Source of the DNA: Pararhodobacter sp. | GTDB lineage: Bacteria > Pseudomonadota > Alphaproteobacteria > Rhodobacterales > Rhodobacteraceae | NCBI RefSeq assembly: GCF_034676545.1 | Contig: NZ_JAUCBZ010000015.1 | Location: 248,001-312,000 of the forward strand | Direction: 5' to 3' | DNA: 64,000 nt | Part shown: piece after piece, positions 1 to 7,750 of the stretch | Layout of the letters: each line of letters opens with the position of its first letter | Numbering within the stretch: position 1 is the first letter of the stretch | Translations under genes and position numbers: made by a program | The notes under the pieces: generated by a model | Told to the model about the DNA's origin: nothing | Seen by the model: the letters and a program-made list of their open reading frames with translations, nothing else | The model's database searches: none

Positions 1-1
1 T

Positions 2-574
2 GCGTTTTCGCTGGGGACTGCGGGTGCAGGCGCCGGGGCCACGGTCGCGGGGCTCAAGGGCGGATTGGGGTCGACATCTTTGGTGCTGGCCTCGGGGGTC
101 ACCGTCGGCGCCTTGGTCGCGGTCAATGCCGTGGGCAGCGTGACCGTGGGTGACGGCCCGGAATTCTGGGCAGCGCCTTTTGAGATTGGCGCGGAATTTG
201 GCGGCCTCGGCCCTGCGCGTCACCACCCTGCCCTGTTCCCGCCGCCGCTGAAACGTCTGGGCGAGGCCACGACCCTTGCCATCATTGCCACCGATGCAAT
301 CCTGACCAAACCGCAGGCAACGCGCCTGGCCACCGCCGCACATGACGGGTTGGCGCGCGCCATTGTCCCCGCCCACACGCCGCACGACGGAGATCTGGTG
401 TTTGCCGCGGCGACGGGCCAGCGCGCCCTGCCCGAGGGAGGCGCGCTGGAATTGGGGCACGCCGCCGCGATCTGCCTGAGCCGCGCCATTGCGCGCGCGA
501 TCTTTCAGGCGCACGCCGAACCGGGTGACCTGTTGCCTTGCTGGCAGGATCGTTTTGGCGTTGGGCGCGGTTAA
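2..574 (+). CDS. P1 family peptidase (DmpA/S58 type), C-terminal part
   Basis: The frame is open to the left edge, so the N-terminus lies outside the window. The visible ~190 residues begin with a Gly/Ala-rich segment (GTAGAGAGATVAGLKGG) and continue into VGALVAVNAVG. Later comes the family hallmark TTLAIIATDA followed by AAHDGLARAI and PAHTPHDGD. These match the P1/S58 family of self-processing N-terminal-nucleophile aminopeptidases (L-aminopeptidase/D-esterase). By family analogy the nucleophile should be one of the two Thr of the EATT step, but I infer this rather than see it. The gene ends convergently, one base from the stop of the neighbouring lipoprotein gene. Confidence 0.82.
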   Translation, partial: AFSLGTAGAGAGATVAGLKGGLGSTSLVLASGVTVGALVAVNAVGSVTVGDGPEFWAAPFEIGAEFGGLGPARHHPALFPPPLKRLGEATTLAIIATDAILTKPQATRLATAAHDGLARAIVPAHTPHDGDLVFAAATGQRALPEGGALELGHAAAICLSRAIARAIFQAHAEPGDLLPCWQDRFGVGRG

Positions 575-575
575 G

Positions 576-968
576 TCATTCGGGCGGATACGCCGCACGA
601 CACTGCGCCGAGGCTTGCGCGGCGGCGGCCTCGGCCCGGACCATCTGGCGCTCCAACAAGGCGATGCGTTCGCGCTCCAACTCCCGGTTGATCGGATGAT
701 GGAATTCCTGCGTCTCTTGCACCCAACGCTGGCACGGCACAGGCTGACCACCGGGACCGGCGCAAAACGACATCTGCAATTCGGGCATCATCACCCGCTC
801 GATCCGCGTGCCACGCTGGACATTGCCGCGCCTGATATCCAGCTCTCGCTGAATTTCCAGAACATCGCGATTGGCCTGCCGTAAACACTGCTCCAACGGC
901 GTGGCGCATCCGGACAGCAGCACCAAACCCACCAGCGCCAAACTTGAAACCGCAATTCGATGGATCAT
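576..968 (-). CDS. small lipoprotein of unknown function
   Basis: 130 residues with a hydrophobic signal segment and a lipobox (LSGC, Cys21), so it is probably anchored in a membrane facing the periplasm. The mature part has several further cysteines (near residue 28, two in the FCAGPGGQPVPC segment and one near the C-terminus) that could form disulfides, plus a charged helical stretch rich in Glu/Arg/Ala. I recognise no catalytic motif. The ATG at 966-968 gives the full signal peptide. Function unknown. Confidence 0.75.
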   Translation of the reverse strand: MIHRIAVSSLALVGLVLLSGCATPLEQCLRQANRDVLEIQRELDIRRGNVQRGTRIERVMMPELQMSFCAGPGGQPVPCQRWVQETQEFHHPINRELERERIALLERQMVRAEAAAAQASAQCRAAYPPE

Positions 969-1040
969 CTGCGCACCCCTGACGTCTCACGACACCCCAA
1001 GACTAGCCGCCCCCTGACCGCGTCGCAAATCAACTTCGGC

Positions 1041-1229
1041 CTAATCGAGCTCGCGCGCCTCAGAAGCCAACATGATCGGGATGCCATTGCGGATCGGGAA
1101 CGCTAAATGCGCGGTGCGCGAGATCAGCTCTTGTGCGGCGGCGTCATAGTTCAGCCGCCCCTGCGTGACCGGACACACCAAGGCTTCGAGCATGTGGCGA
1201 TCTATTCTCGATGCGCTGTCCGAACTCAT
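1041..1229 (-). CDS. Trm112 family protein
   Basis: 62 residues. The pattern ML-EALVCPVTQGRL then AFPIRNGIPIML is that of the Trm112/UPF0434 (YcaR-like) family, small proteins that in other organisms activate methyltransferases. Only one of the usual zinc-binding cysteines (LVCPV) is present, as in many bacterial members. The start ATG overlaps the stop of the LON-domain gene (ATGA, 1226-1229), so the two are translationally coupled. The partner methyltransferase cannot be told from the sequence. Confidence 0.85.
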   Translation of the reverse strand: MSSDSASRIDRHMLEALVCPVTQGRLNYDAAAQELISRTAHLAFPIRNGIPIMLASEARELD

Positions 1230-1879
1230 TGCATCCGCCCTCCGGGCTGCGCGGACACAGTGCGCAGGGCGAACTCCATCAAGGTCATCAACGTCTCCCG
1301 TCGGGTGGTCAGCGACGGGGCCTCCAGCAACGCCTGACGCTCTTCCGGCGCAAAGGGACAGAGCATCGACAGCGCGTTGATCATCATCTCATCATCGGCA
1401 TCTTGCAGGCTTTTCCAGTCGGTCAGGGGCGACAAGGCTGCGAAATACCGCCCCAGAAGGCCCAGAAACGCCTCGCGGTTTTGCGACGGATCGTGTTCCA
1501 CGCGGCCCAGATCCCCCTCGAACCCGGTCCAGTCAACCCGCGCTTGCCGATAGGGTTTCAGGCCCGCGCCACTTTCCTGCAGCAGGCGAAACCGCGAGAT
1601 CCCGGTCAAGGTGATCATGTAGCGCCCGTCATCGGTCTCGGTGAACGAGGTCAGACGGCCCGCGCACCCAATCGTGTGCAGCCGCTCGCCCTCGCCAACC
1701 GGGACGCCGCGCGGCTGGATCATGCCGATCAGCCGCGTCGGTGTTTTCAGGCAATCCCCGATCATCACGCGATAGCGAGGCTCGAAGATATGCAGCGGCA
1801 GCTTTGAGCGCGGCAGCAACAAAGCCCCCGGCAGCGGAAAGAGTGCAATCGTGTCAGGCAGGTCGACAAGTTTCATCAT
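1226..1879 (-). CDS. LON peptidase substrate-binding domain protein
   Basis: 217 residues. The N-terminal DTIALFPLPGALLLPRSKLPLHIFEPRYR is the classic start of the Lon N-terminal domain (PUA-like), but there is no AAA+ or protease domain, and the length fits the stand-alone LON family. This gene lies downstream of the thioredoxin-TPR gene (26-base gap) and is coupled to the Trm112-like gene, so the three probably form an operon. Such proteins are presumed to bind unfolded peptides, but their role is not established. Two ATGs in a row (1877-1879, 1874-1876) make the exact start uncertain by one codon. Confidence 0.88.
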   Translation of the reverse strand: MMKLVDLPDTIALFPLPGALLLPRSKLPLHIFEPRYRVMIGDCLKTPTRLIGMIQPRGVPVGEGERLHTIGCAGRLTSFTETDDGRYMITLTGISRFRLLQESGAGLKPYRQARVDWTGFEGDLGRVEHDPSQNREAFLGLLGRYFAALSPLTDWKSLQDADDEMMINALSMLCPFAPEERQALLEAPSLTTRRETLMTLMEFALRTVSAQPGGRMQ

Positions 1880-1905
1880 GACCCTGACATAGTACGGTTG
1901 CGCCG

Positions 1906-2808
1906 TTAAACAAATATCATCGACGACAATCGACGCCGACCTTTTTGCACCAACGGATCCTTGGGGCTCAGCGCATCGAAGATCGTCAGCAGTTGGGCCT
2001 TGGCCGCGCCGTCATTCCACTCACGATCACGGCGGAACAACTCGAGCAATTCGTCAATGGCCCCCGCCACATCGCCCTTGGCATGAAGCGCCTGTGCCAG
2101 ATCAATCCGCGCCTGATGGTTGGCGGGGTCGGCCTCGAGCAGAGCGCGCAATTCATCCACCGGGCCCGCCGTTGCCGCCTGACGCGCCAGCGCCAGTTGC
2201 GCGCGCGCGGCCTCCAACTCATGCGCGGTGGCGATCTTGGCAGGCGCGTTGGCCAACAAGGCCTCGGCCTGATCGAGGTTTCCCGCGGCGATATGCGCGC
2301 GGGCCAGCCCCCCCATGGCCGCAGCGTTTTCCGGCTCCTCGCCGACAATAGCCGCGAAAACCTCGGCCGCATCCGCGAAATTGCCACCGTCCAGCATCGC
2401 TTCGGCTTCGGCCAAAGCCTCGGCCAACCCACCGTCGCCTGCCAGCGCGGCCAGCTTGTCGACAAAGGACTTCAATTCGGACGCGGGCAGGGCGCCTTGG
2501 AAGGCGTCCACCGGCTTGCCCTCGAAAAACGCATAGACCGTCGGGATCGACTGGATCCGCATCTGGCCGGCAATCATCTGGTTCTCATCGACGTTGATCT
2601 TGACCATCTTCACCTTGCCCTTGGCAGCGGTGACAGCAGCCTCCAACGCCGGGCCGAGGGTTTTGCAAGGTCCACACCACGGCGCCCAGAAATCAACGAT
2701 GACCGGCACATCCTGGCTGGCCTCGACGACGTCCTGCATGAAGGTGGCTTCGGTGGTGTCTTTGATCAAATCGGCCGCGACCGGCGCGGTATTCAGAGTG
2801 CCCAGCAT
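1906..2808 (-). CDS. cnoX: thioredoxin domain/TPR protein (CnoX/YbbN family)
   Basis: 300 residues. Residues 15-120 form a thioredoxin fold with an intact WCGPC active site at 44-48 and the cis-Pro segment (QSIPTVYAF). Residues ~130-300 are Ala-rich TPR-like helices. This layout is that of YbbN/CnoX, a redox holdase that hands substrates to GroEL/DnaK. E. coli YbbN has lost the CxxC, whereas this protein keeps it and may retain oxidoreductase activity. A good ribosome binding site (GAGGAAAA) precedes the ATG at 2806-2808. Confidence 0.9.
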   Translation of the reverse strand: MLGTLNTAPVAADLIKDTTEATFMQDVVEASQDVPVIVDFWAPWCGPCKTLGPALEAAVTAAKGKVKMVKINVDENQMIAGQMRIQSIPTVYAFFEGKPVDAFQGALPASELKSFVDKLAALAGDGGLAEALAEAEAMLDGGNFADAAEVFAAIVGEEPENAAAMGGLARAHIAAGNLDQAEALLANAPAKIATAHELEAARAQLALARQAATAGPVDELRALLEADPANHQARIDLAQALHAKGDVAGAIDELLELFRRDREWNDGAAKAQLLTIFDALSPKDPLVQKGRRRLSSMIFV

Positions 2809-2910
2809 GGTTTTCCTCGTGGAATTCGCTTTGACCCTATATGCGTGCGCTGTGTCCGGACTCCAAGGGGCAAACGCGCGAAACCTGCCCGCCGACCTCT
2901 TGGCCCAACC

Positions 2911-2973
2911 GCTTCATCTTGCCAAAAATACTCAAAATGCCTGCGCCAGCAGGCCGGGGCGGCACCGCCCCGG
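2911..2973. repeat. extragenic GC-hairpin repeat (Rhodobacterales REP-like)
   Basis: Read on the minus strand, an 8-bp GC stem (2954-2961 with 2966-2973, loop GCAC) is followed by GAGTATTTTTGGCAAGATGA. This is a tail seen after hairpins in many Rhodobacterales intergenic regions. It lies just downstream of the exonuclease III gene and probably also ends that transcript. A related element with twin hairpins sits at 56277-56334. Confidence 0.55.
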
Positions 2974-3040
2974 GCGTGCTCTGCACGCGCGTCGCGAGGG
3001 GTTCGATGCCCCGAGCGACGCGCCACCCTCGATCAACGCC

Positions 3041-3829
3041 CTACAGATCGAATGTCGCAAACACCGGTGCATGGTCGCTGGGCTTTTCCCAGCCGCGCGC
3101 GGCCCGCAGAATGCGCGACGAATGTGCCGCGGCCCCAAGGTCGGCGCTGGCCCAGATGTGGTCCAGCCGCCGCCCCTTGTCCGCCGCGTCCCAATCCTTG
3201 GCGCGGTACGACCACCAACTGTACAGCAAGCCGTCGGGGATATCCTGACGAGTCACATCCACCCAGCCGCCGGCCTCTTGCGCCTGGCCAAAGATTTCCA
3301 CCTCGATTGGCGTATGGCTCACGACTTTCAGCAGGGCTTTGTGGCTCCACACGTCATCCTCGCGCGGCGCGATGTTCAGATCGCCGACCAAAATGGATTT
3401 GCGCGGACGATCCTTGGCAAAGCGATCCCGCATTTCGGCCATGAAATCCATCTTGTGACCGAATTTCTCGTTCACCTCACGATCCGCCACATCGCCACCG
3501 GCGGGCACATAGCAGTTGTGGATCACCACGCCGTTTTCCAGCTCCGCCGCAACGTGGCGCGCGTCGCCTTTTTCGCACCAGTCGATATGCCCGGCGTCTT
3601 TCAACGGAAGCCGCGAAAGGATCGCCACGCCGTTATAGCCCTTCTGCCCGCGCGCGACCATGTGGCCATAGCCCATCGCCGCGAAGGTCTCTGTGGGCAT
3701 CAGCTCAAGCGGGCTTTTGCATTCTTGCAGACACAGCACGTCTGGCGCTTCTTCGCGCAGCAGCTTTTCCACCAGCCCCGCCCGCAGGCGAACCGAATTG
3801 ATGTTCCAAGTGGCCAAGGTGAACGCCAT
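3041..3829 (-). CDS. xth: exodeoxyribonuclease III
   Basis: 262 residues, the normal length for the ExoIII/AP-endonuclease family that cleaves abasic sites and removes 3' blocks in base excision repair. Catalytic residues are visible: Glu36 in LQECK, Tyr107, Asp150/Asn152 in GDLNIAP, Asp223-His224 in RLDHIW and the terminal SDH (251-253). It is transcribed alone, with a hairpin repeat downstream and a separate hairpin region upstream. Transferring a more specific name such as xthA would be inference. Confidence 0.94.
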   Translation of the reverse strand: MAFTLATWNINSVRLRAGLVEKLLREEAPDVLCLQECKSPLELMPTETFAAMGYGHMVARGQKGYNGVAILSRLPLKDAGHIDWCEKGDARHVAAELENGVVIHNCYVPAGGDVADREVNEKFGHKMDFMAEMRDRFAKDRPRKSILVGDLNIAPREDDVWSHKALLKVVSHTPIEVEIFGQAQEAGGWVDVTRQDIPDGLLYSWWSYRAKDWDAADKGRRLDHIWASADLGAAAHSSRILRAARGWEKPSDHAPVFATFDL

Positions 3830-3883
3830 GAGTACTCCTGTTTTCTGGCCCTTGGTCTACACCGGCCATCCACGCAAAAGAAA

Positions 3884-3912
3884 GGCCCCGCGGTGCCAAA
3901 CACCTCAGGGCC
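3884..3912 (-). terminator. hairpin with T-rich tail (second unit)
   Basis: On the minus strand GGCCCTGAGGTG pairs with CACCGCGGGGCC across a TTTGG loop (one mismatch, one G-T pair) and is followed by TTTCTTTTG. It lies 55 bases before the xth start. Confidence 0.55.
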
Positions 3913-3989
3913 GAGTCCAACAGGGAGTTTGCTGCGCACACGCGTGCCCAACCCGGTTAGGATACCCCATTTATCTTCACATGCGCAAT

Positions 3990-4022
3990 AAAAAAAGATC
4001 CGGGCACAAACAGGCCCGGATC
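3990..4022 (-). terminator. rho-independent terminator downstream of the response regulator
   Basis: On the minus strand a perfect 9-bp stem (GATCCGGGC with GCCCGGATC at 3997-4022) is followed by seven T (3990-3996). It stands about 130 bases beyond the stop of the response-regulator gene. Confidence 0.8.
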
Positions 4023-4150
4023 AGTCCAACAGGGAGGAAGCGCGCCATGACCCCGACGCGCAGGGGAGAGGTATTTGGGAAACGATACGCCCGGAAGCCT
4101 TTATTTTGCGTAAACTTGGCATCTATACCGTGCCCGAGCCGACTTTTCCC

Positions 4151-4837
4151 TCAAGGAACCAGCCGATATCCACCCGGTTCCGTCACCAAAAGCCGCGCAT
4201 TCGAGGGATCAGGCTCGATTTTCTGACGCAACCGATAGATGTGCGTTTCCAGCGTGTGAGTCGTCACCCCGGCGTTATAACCCCAGACTTCGTGCAGCAG
4301 CACCTCGCGCGGGGCCAACCCATCGGGGGCGCGATACAGGAATTTCAGGATGTTGGTTTCCTTTTCCGTCAACCGAATTTTGCGATCCTTGGCATCCAGA
4401 AGCATCTTTTGCGCCGGTTTGAACTGATAATCGCCAAGCTGGAAAACCGCATTCTCGGATTGCTCATGCTGGCGCAATTGCGCCCGAATGCGGGCCAAAA
4501 GCACCGGAAACTTGAACGGCTTGGTGACATAGTCATTGGCGCCGGACTCGAGCCCCAGAATGGTGTCGGCGTCCGAATCATGACCTGTCAGCATCAGGAT
4601 CGGGCATTTCACCCCCGCTTTGCGCATCCGTTTGCACAATTCGCGACCATCCGTGTCGGGCAGGCCGACGTCCAGAATCACCAACTCGTACTCGCCCTCA
4701 CGCACCCGTTCCATCGCCGTGGCGCCGCTGTCGGCCTCGAATGTGTCGAATTCTTCGGTGGCGACCAGTTGCTCGGCCAGGGCTTCGCGCAGGTCGTCAT
4801 CGTCGTCTACCAACAGGATTTTGCTCAATTTGGACAT
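4151..4837 (-). CDS. OmpR/PhoB-type response regulator
   Basis: 228 residues. The receiver domain (1-118) has the acidic cluster LLVDDDDD, phospho-acceptor Asp56 (ILDVGLPD), Thr84 and Lys106 (VTKPF). A winged-helix DNA-binding domain follows (about 128-228, with LTEKETNILKFLY and a THTLETHIYRLRQK recognition helix). No sensor kinase gene is adjacent, so the partner is encoded elsewhere. Its orphan status and strong conservation recall the CenR/essential-regulator type in alphaproteobacteria, but that assignment is a guess. The gene has a clear GGAG ribosome binding site and diverges from ribA. Confidence 0.92.
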   Translation of the reverse strand: MSKLSKILLVDDDDDLREALAEQLVATEEFDTFEADSGATAMERVREGEYELVILDVGLPDTDGRELCKRMRKAGVKCPILMLTGHDSDADTILGLESGANDYVTKPFKFPVLLARIRAQLRQHEQSENAVFQLGDYQFKPAQKMLLDAKDRKIRLTEKETNILKFLYRAPDGLAPREVLLHEVWGYNAGVTTHTLETHIYRLRQKIEPDPSNARLLVTEPGGYRLVP

Positions 4838-5008
4838 GGTTTAATCTCCTACCGACGTGGCGTCGTTGGTCTAAAGGTGTCTGTTGGCAGGCAAAGCTTC
4901 AAGGTTTGGCGCGTTTTCTCACGCGGACGTGTCGAATGACCGGGTTATGTTTCAATTTCCCCCATCCTGTCTTACATCCAGAGGGGAATTGTTTCAGTAC
5001 GGGGCCTT

Positions 5009-6088
5009 ATGTCACTGTCGCCAAACCCTCTTGAACGCCTCAATCGTGCCCGCGCCGACCTGCGTATGGGTCTGCCCGTGGCGTTGACCCGTGGTGACCA
5101 GGGTGCGCTGGTCGTTTCGGCGGAAGCCATAACCGCGGATCGTCTGGCCGCCTTGCGGATGCTGGGAACCCCGGTTGTGGCCCTGACAGCGCATCGCGCG
5201 CAGACCCTCAAGGCGCGCGCCTATGATGGCGATTTGGCGCGCATTTCGCTGCCCGCGGACGCCGGCGTCGCCTGGATCGAGGCTTTGGCCGACCCGGCCG
5301 ACGATCTGACCCATCCAATGAAGGGGCCGTTGATATCCCGGCGCGACGGCGACGCCGCGCTGCACCGCGCGGCGATTGTTCTGGCGAAATCAGCGCATCT
5401 CTTGCCCGCTGCGGTGGTCGTGACCGTGCCGGATGCCGCCAAATTCGCGCAAGAGAACGGCCTGACCGCGCTGACCACGGACGAGACCGAAGCACCCGAA
5501 ACCCGCCTCAACCCGGTGGTGGCCGCCCGTTTGCCGATGCGCCTGGCGGGGATGGGGCGGCTGCATGTGTTTCGCCCGCAGGACGGTGGCGTGGAGCATT
5601 ACGCCATCGAAGTCTGCCGTCCGATGCGCGATCAACCCGTGTTGACGCGGCTGCATTCGGCGTGTTTCACCGGCGATGTCATGGGCTCTCTGAAATGCGA
5701 TTGCGGGCCGCAACTTCACGCGGCGCTGAACTCGATGCATGACGCGGGTTCGGGCGTGCTGCTCTATCTCAACCAAGAGGGGCGCGGCATTGGTCTGGCC
5801 AACAAGATGCGCGCCTATTCCTTGCAAGATCAAGGTTTTGACACCGTCGAGGCAAATCATCGACTGGGCTTCGAGGACGACGAGCGCGATTTTCGGCTGG
5901 GCGCGGAATTGCTGCGCCGGCTTGGGTTTCCGCAGGTCAAACTGTTGACCAATAACCCCAAGAAAGTGGCAATGCTGGAACGCGGCGGCATCACGGTGCT
6001 GGAACGGGTTCCGTTGCAAGCCGGTCAAACCGATGAGAACGCCGACTATCTCGCGACCAAAGCCGCCAAATCCGGGCATATCTTGTGA
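5009..6088 (+). CDS. ribA: GTP cyclohydrolase II with degenerate N-terminal domain
   Basis: 359 residues. The C-terminal half is a standard RibA: zinc ligands Cys219, Cys230 and Cys232 (SACFTGD...LKCDCGPQ), the NQEGRGIGL loop around 256-263 and TNNPKK near the end. It opens GTP to the riboflavin precursor. The N-terminal ~165 residues occupy the place of a RibB (DHBP synthase) domain but lack that enzyme's acidic catalytic motifs, so only GTP cyclohydrolase activity is expected. Such RibB-like/RibA fusions are common in alphaproteobacteria. The stop overlaps the next gene's GTG start (GTGA). Confidence 0.92.
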   Translation: MSLSPNPLERLNRARADLRMGLPVALTRGDQGALVVSAEAITADRLAALRMLGTPVVALTAHRAQTLKARAYDGDLARISLPADAGVAWIEALADPADDLTHPMKGPLISRRDGDAALHRAAIVLAKSAHLLPAAVVVTVPDAAKFAQENGLTALTTDETEAPETRLNPVVAARLPMRLAGMGRLHVFRPQDGGVEHYAIEVCRPMRDQPVLTRLHSACFTGDVMGSLKCDCGPQLHAALNSMHDAGSGVLLYLNQEGRGIGLANKMRAYSLQDQGFDTVEANHRLGFEDDERDFRLGAELLRRLGFPQVKLLTNNPKKVAMLERGGITVLERVPLQAGQTDENADYLATKAAKSGHIL

Positions 6089-6615
6089 CGCCGTGCGATC
6101 TTGTCCTCACCCCAATGGGTATCAGGTTTCGCGGGCGCGTGTTTCCCTGCACGATCGGCCGAGGGGGTGTTACGGCTGACAAACGCGAGGGCGACGGGGC
6201 AACCCCGGTGGGCAGGCATCGGATCACCGACATTCTGTTTCGCCCAGATCGGATCGCCGCGCATTTGTTGCCACCAACCGCGCGCCCGATTGGCCCGCGC
6301 GACCTGTGGTGCGATGATCCGGGCCACCCAGCCTATAACCATCAAACCCGCGCACCCTTTGCCGCAAGCCACGAGATCCTGCGCCGGGCCGATCCGCTGT
6401 ATGACCTGATTTTGACGACGGATTGGAACTGGCCTGATGCGCAACCCGGCAAAGGGTCGGCGATATTCCTGCACACATGGCGACGCCCTGGGTTTCCGAC
6501 GGCGGGTTGTGTGGCTTTCGCACGGCGTGATCTGCTGTGGATCACCCAAAATCTTGCGCCAACCAGCCGCCTGATTGTTCCGGCCTCAGTCGCTTCGCGT
6601 GCCAAAAATCGCTGA
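6085..6615 (+). CDS. L,D-transpeptidase family (YkuD) protein
   Basis: 176 residues with the YkuD catalytic signature: His130 in GSAIFLHTW and Cys142 in FPTAGCVAF. Family members cross-link peptidoglycan or attach proteins to it, but no signal peptide is visible, which fits the short YkuD-like group of uncertain location. The start is GTG at 6085, overlapping the ribA stop by 4 bases. The 3' end overlaps the convergent YggS gene by 30 bases. The catalytic motif uses TAGC rather than the common SxGC. Confidence 0.85.
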   Translation: MTPCDLVLTPMGIRFRGRVFPCTIGRGGVTADKREGDGATPVGRHRITDILFRPDRIAAHLLPPTARPIGPRDLWCDDPGHPAYNHQTRAPFAASHEILRRADPLYDLILTTDWNWPDAQPGKGSAIFLHTWRRPGFPTAGCVAFARRDLLWITQNLAPTSRLIVPASVASRAKNR

Positions 6616-7236
6616 ACCTACGCGGATATGCGTGGCACCCAGCGCGACCGCCGCCTCAAAGTCATCCGACATTCCCATCGACAGGCCTGGCAAATCATTC
6701 CGCCCGGCAATCTCGGCCAAATGTTTGAAATGTTGTGCTGAATCCTGATCAACGGGCGGGATGCACATCAGCCCGATCAGCGGCAGCGACAGCGCGCGAA
6801 CCTCGGCGATCAGGCGATCCGCATCTTCGGGCAAGACCCCGGCCTTTTGCGGTTCGGCCCCGGTATTGACCTGCAGGAACAGGTCCGGACAGGTGCCGCG
6901 CTCATCGGCCAGACGCGCGAGGGTTTGCGCCAGCTTCAGGCGATCCACCGTATGAATAACGTCAAACATCTCAACCGCAGCGCGCGCCTTGTTGGTTTGC
7001 AGCGGGCCGATCAGATGAAGTTCAACATCTTGAAATTCCTGCTGAAACGCGGGCCAACGACCCTGCGCCTCTTGTACGCGATTCTCGCCAAAAATGCGCT
7101 GACCTTGCGCCAGCACGGCGCGCACCCGATCTTCGGGTTGCACCTTGGAGACGGCGATCAAGGTCACGGAACCCGGCGCACGCCCGGCGGCCGTTTCAGC
7201 GGCGCGCAGACGGTCGGTGATGGCAGATAGGGTCAT
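6586..7236 (-). CDS. YggS/PLPBP family pyridoxal-phosphate homeostasis protein
   Basis: 216 residues, usual for the YggS family (PROSC homologue). The PLP lysine is Lys31 in LIAVSKVQP, followed by FGENRVQEA and ELHLIGPLQTNK. A GLSMGMSDDFEAA segment near the C-terminus binds the cofactor phosphate. These proteins buffer PLP and affect amino-acid and keto-acid balance, with no known catalytic turnover. An AAGGAG site precedes the ATG at 7234-7236. Confidence 0.93.
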   Translation of the reverse strand: MTLSAITDRLRAAETAAGRAPGSVTLIAVSKVQPEDRVRAVLAQGQRIFGENRVQEAQGRWPAFQQEFQDVELHLIGPLQTNKARAAVEMFDVIHTVDRLKLAQTLARLADERGTCPDLFLQVNTGAEPQKAGVLPEDADRLIAEVRALSLPLIGLMCIPPVDQDSAQHFKHLAEIAGRNDLPGLSMGMSDDFEAAVALGATHIRVGSAIFGTRSD

Positions 7237-7293
7237 GGCCTCTCCTTTCGCGATGACAGCACAAAGGCACAGGTCAGGAAAAATGGGAAGGCG

Positions 7294-7584
7294 TTACTCG
7301 GACCCGATGGAGATCTGACCGCGCGCGCGCATTGTCGCTGCGGGGTGGTGCGGCTCAAAATTGCCGACGTCGGCACCGACCTCAAAGCGGAACATCACGC
7401 CGCTATCGGATTGATGCGAAAAACGCGATGTGTAGCGTCCCGAGTAGAGCGTTTGCGTCTGTCCCCGGGTTTGGTTTGAGTTCGATGAATAGGCCACGCC
7501 GAATTGGGCTTCAACGGAATGCGTTACCTCTGCAAAACCGGGGCTTGCGGCCAAGATCGGCAGAATAAGGAAAAGACGACGCAT
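7294..7584 (-). CDS. small secreted porin-like protein
   Basis: 96 residues with a cleavable signal peptide (MRRLFLILPILAASPGFA). The mature 77 residues look like the first strands of a Rhodobacter-type porin: SVEAQFGVAYS, then SGRYTSRFSHQSDSGVMFRFEVGA. They parallel SGEGRMGI and FNVAVEADHGLTFGAWARA in the porin encoded just upstream. It ends after about three strands, far too short for a barrel. It may be a porin remnant or an independent small outer-membrane or periplasmic protein. Similarity was judged by eye. Confidence 0.6.
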   Translation of the reverse strand: MRRLFLILPILAASPGFAEVTHSVEAQFGVAYSSNSNQTRGQTQTLYSGRYTSRFSHQSDSGVMFRFEVGADVGNFEPHHPAATMRARGQISIGSE

Positions 7585-7703
7585 CGGTTGGAACCCTCTA
7601 CTGTGTAAGGGCTTTTACCATGCCTCTTGGCGACGATGCACTACACATCAGCGGGATAAGCAAAGCTCCGCTTATGTGGGTTGGCCGCCGCCCTCAAATG
7701 CAA

Positions 7704-7727
7704 AAGAGCGGGCCTGAGCCCGCTCTT
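7704..7727 (-). terminator. porin gene terminator
   Basis: A perfect 10-bp stem (AAGAGCGGGC with GCCCGCTCTT, 4-base loop) lies 24 bases after the porin stop. On the minus strand it is followed by TTGCATTTG. Confidence 0.8.
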
Positions 7728-7750
7728 CGCATAATCAACTTGTGGGTTGA

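Larger units (their letters stand above)
3884..4036 (-). ncRNA. candidate pair of tandem small RNAs between xth and the response regulator
   Basis: Two hairpins in this 320-base gap (3830-4150) are each immediately preceded, on the minus strand, by the same 14 bases CTCCCTGTTGGACT (+ strand 4023-4036 and 3914-3927). The first hairpin is followed by seven T and the second by TTTCTTTTG, so each unit looks like the 3' end of a short transcript with its own terminator. The alternative is that the first is merely the regulator gene's terminator and the second a decayed copy. No clear promoter was found between the units, so an RNA product is inference. Confidence 0.4.

Noticed and set aside
1945..3444. 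499-codon plus-strand frame opposite the thioredoxin-TPR and exonuclease genes
   Set aside because: It spans two unrelated minus-strand genes and the hairpin between them; composition is that of an antisense shadow.
4838..5008. FMN riboswitch before ribA
   Set aside because: The conserved FMN-aptamer segments (AGGAT, GGGGCAGGGTGAAATTCCC-like) are absent from this 171-base gap.
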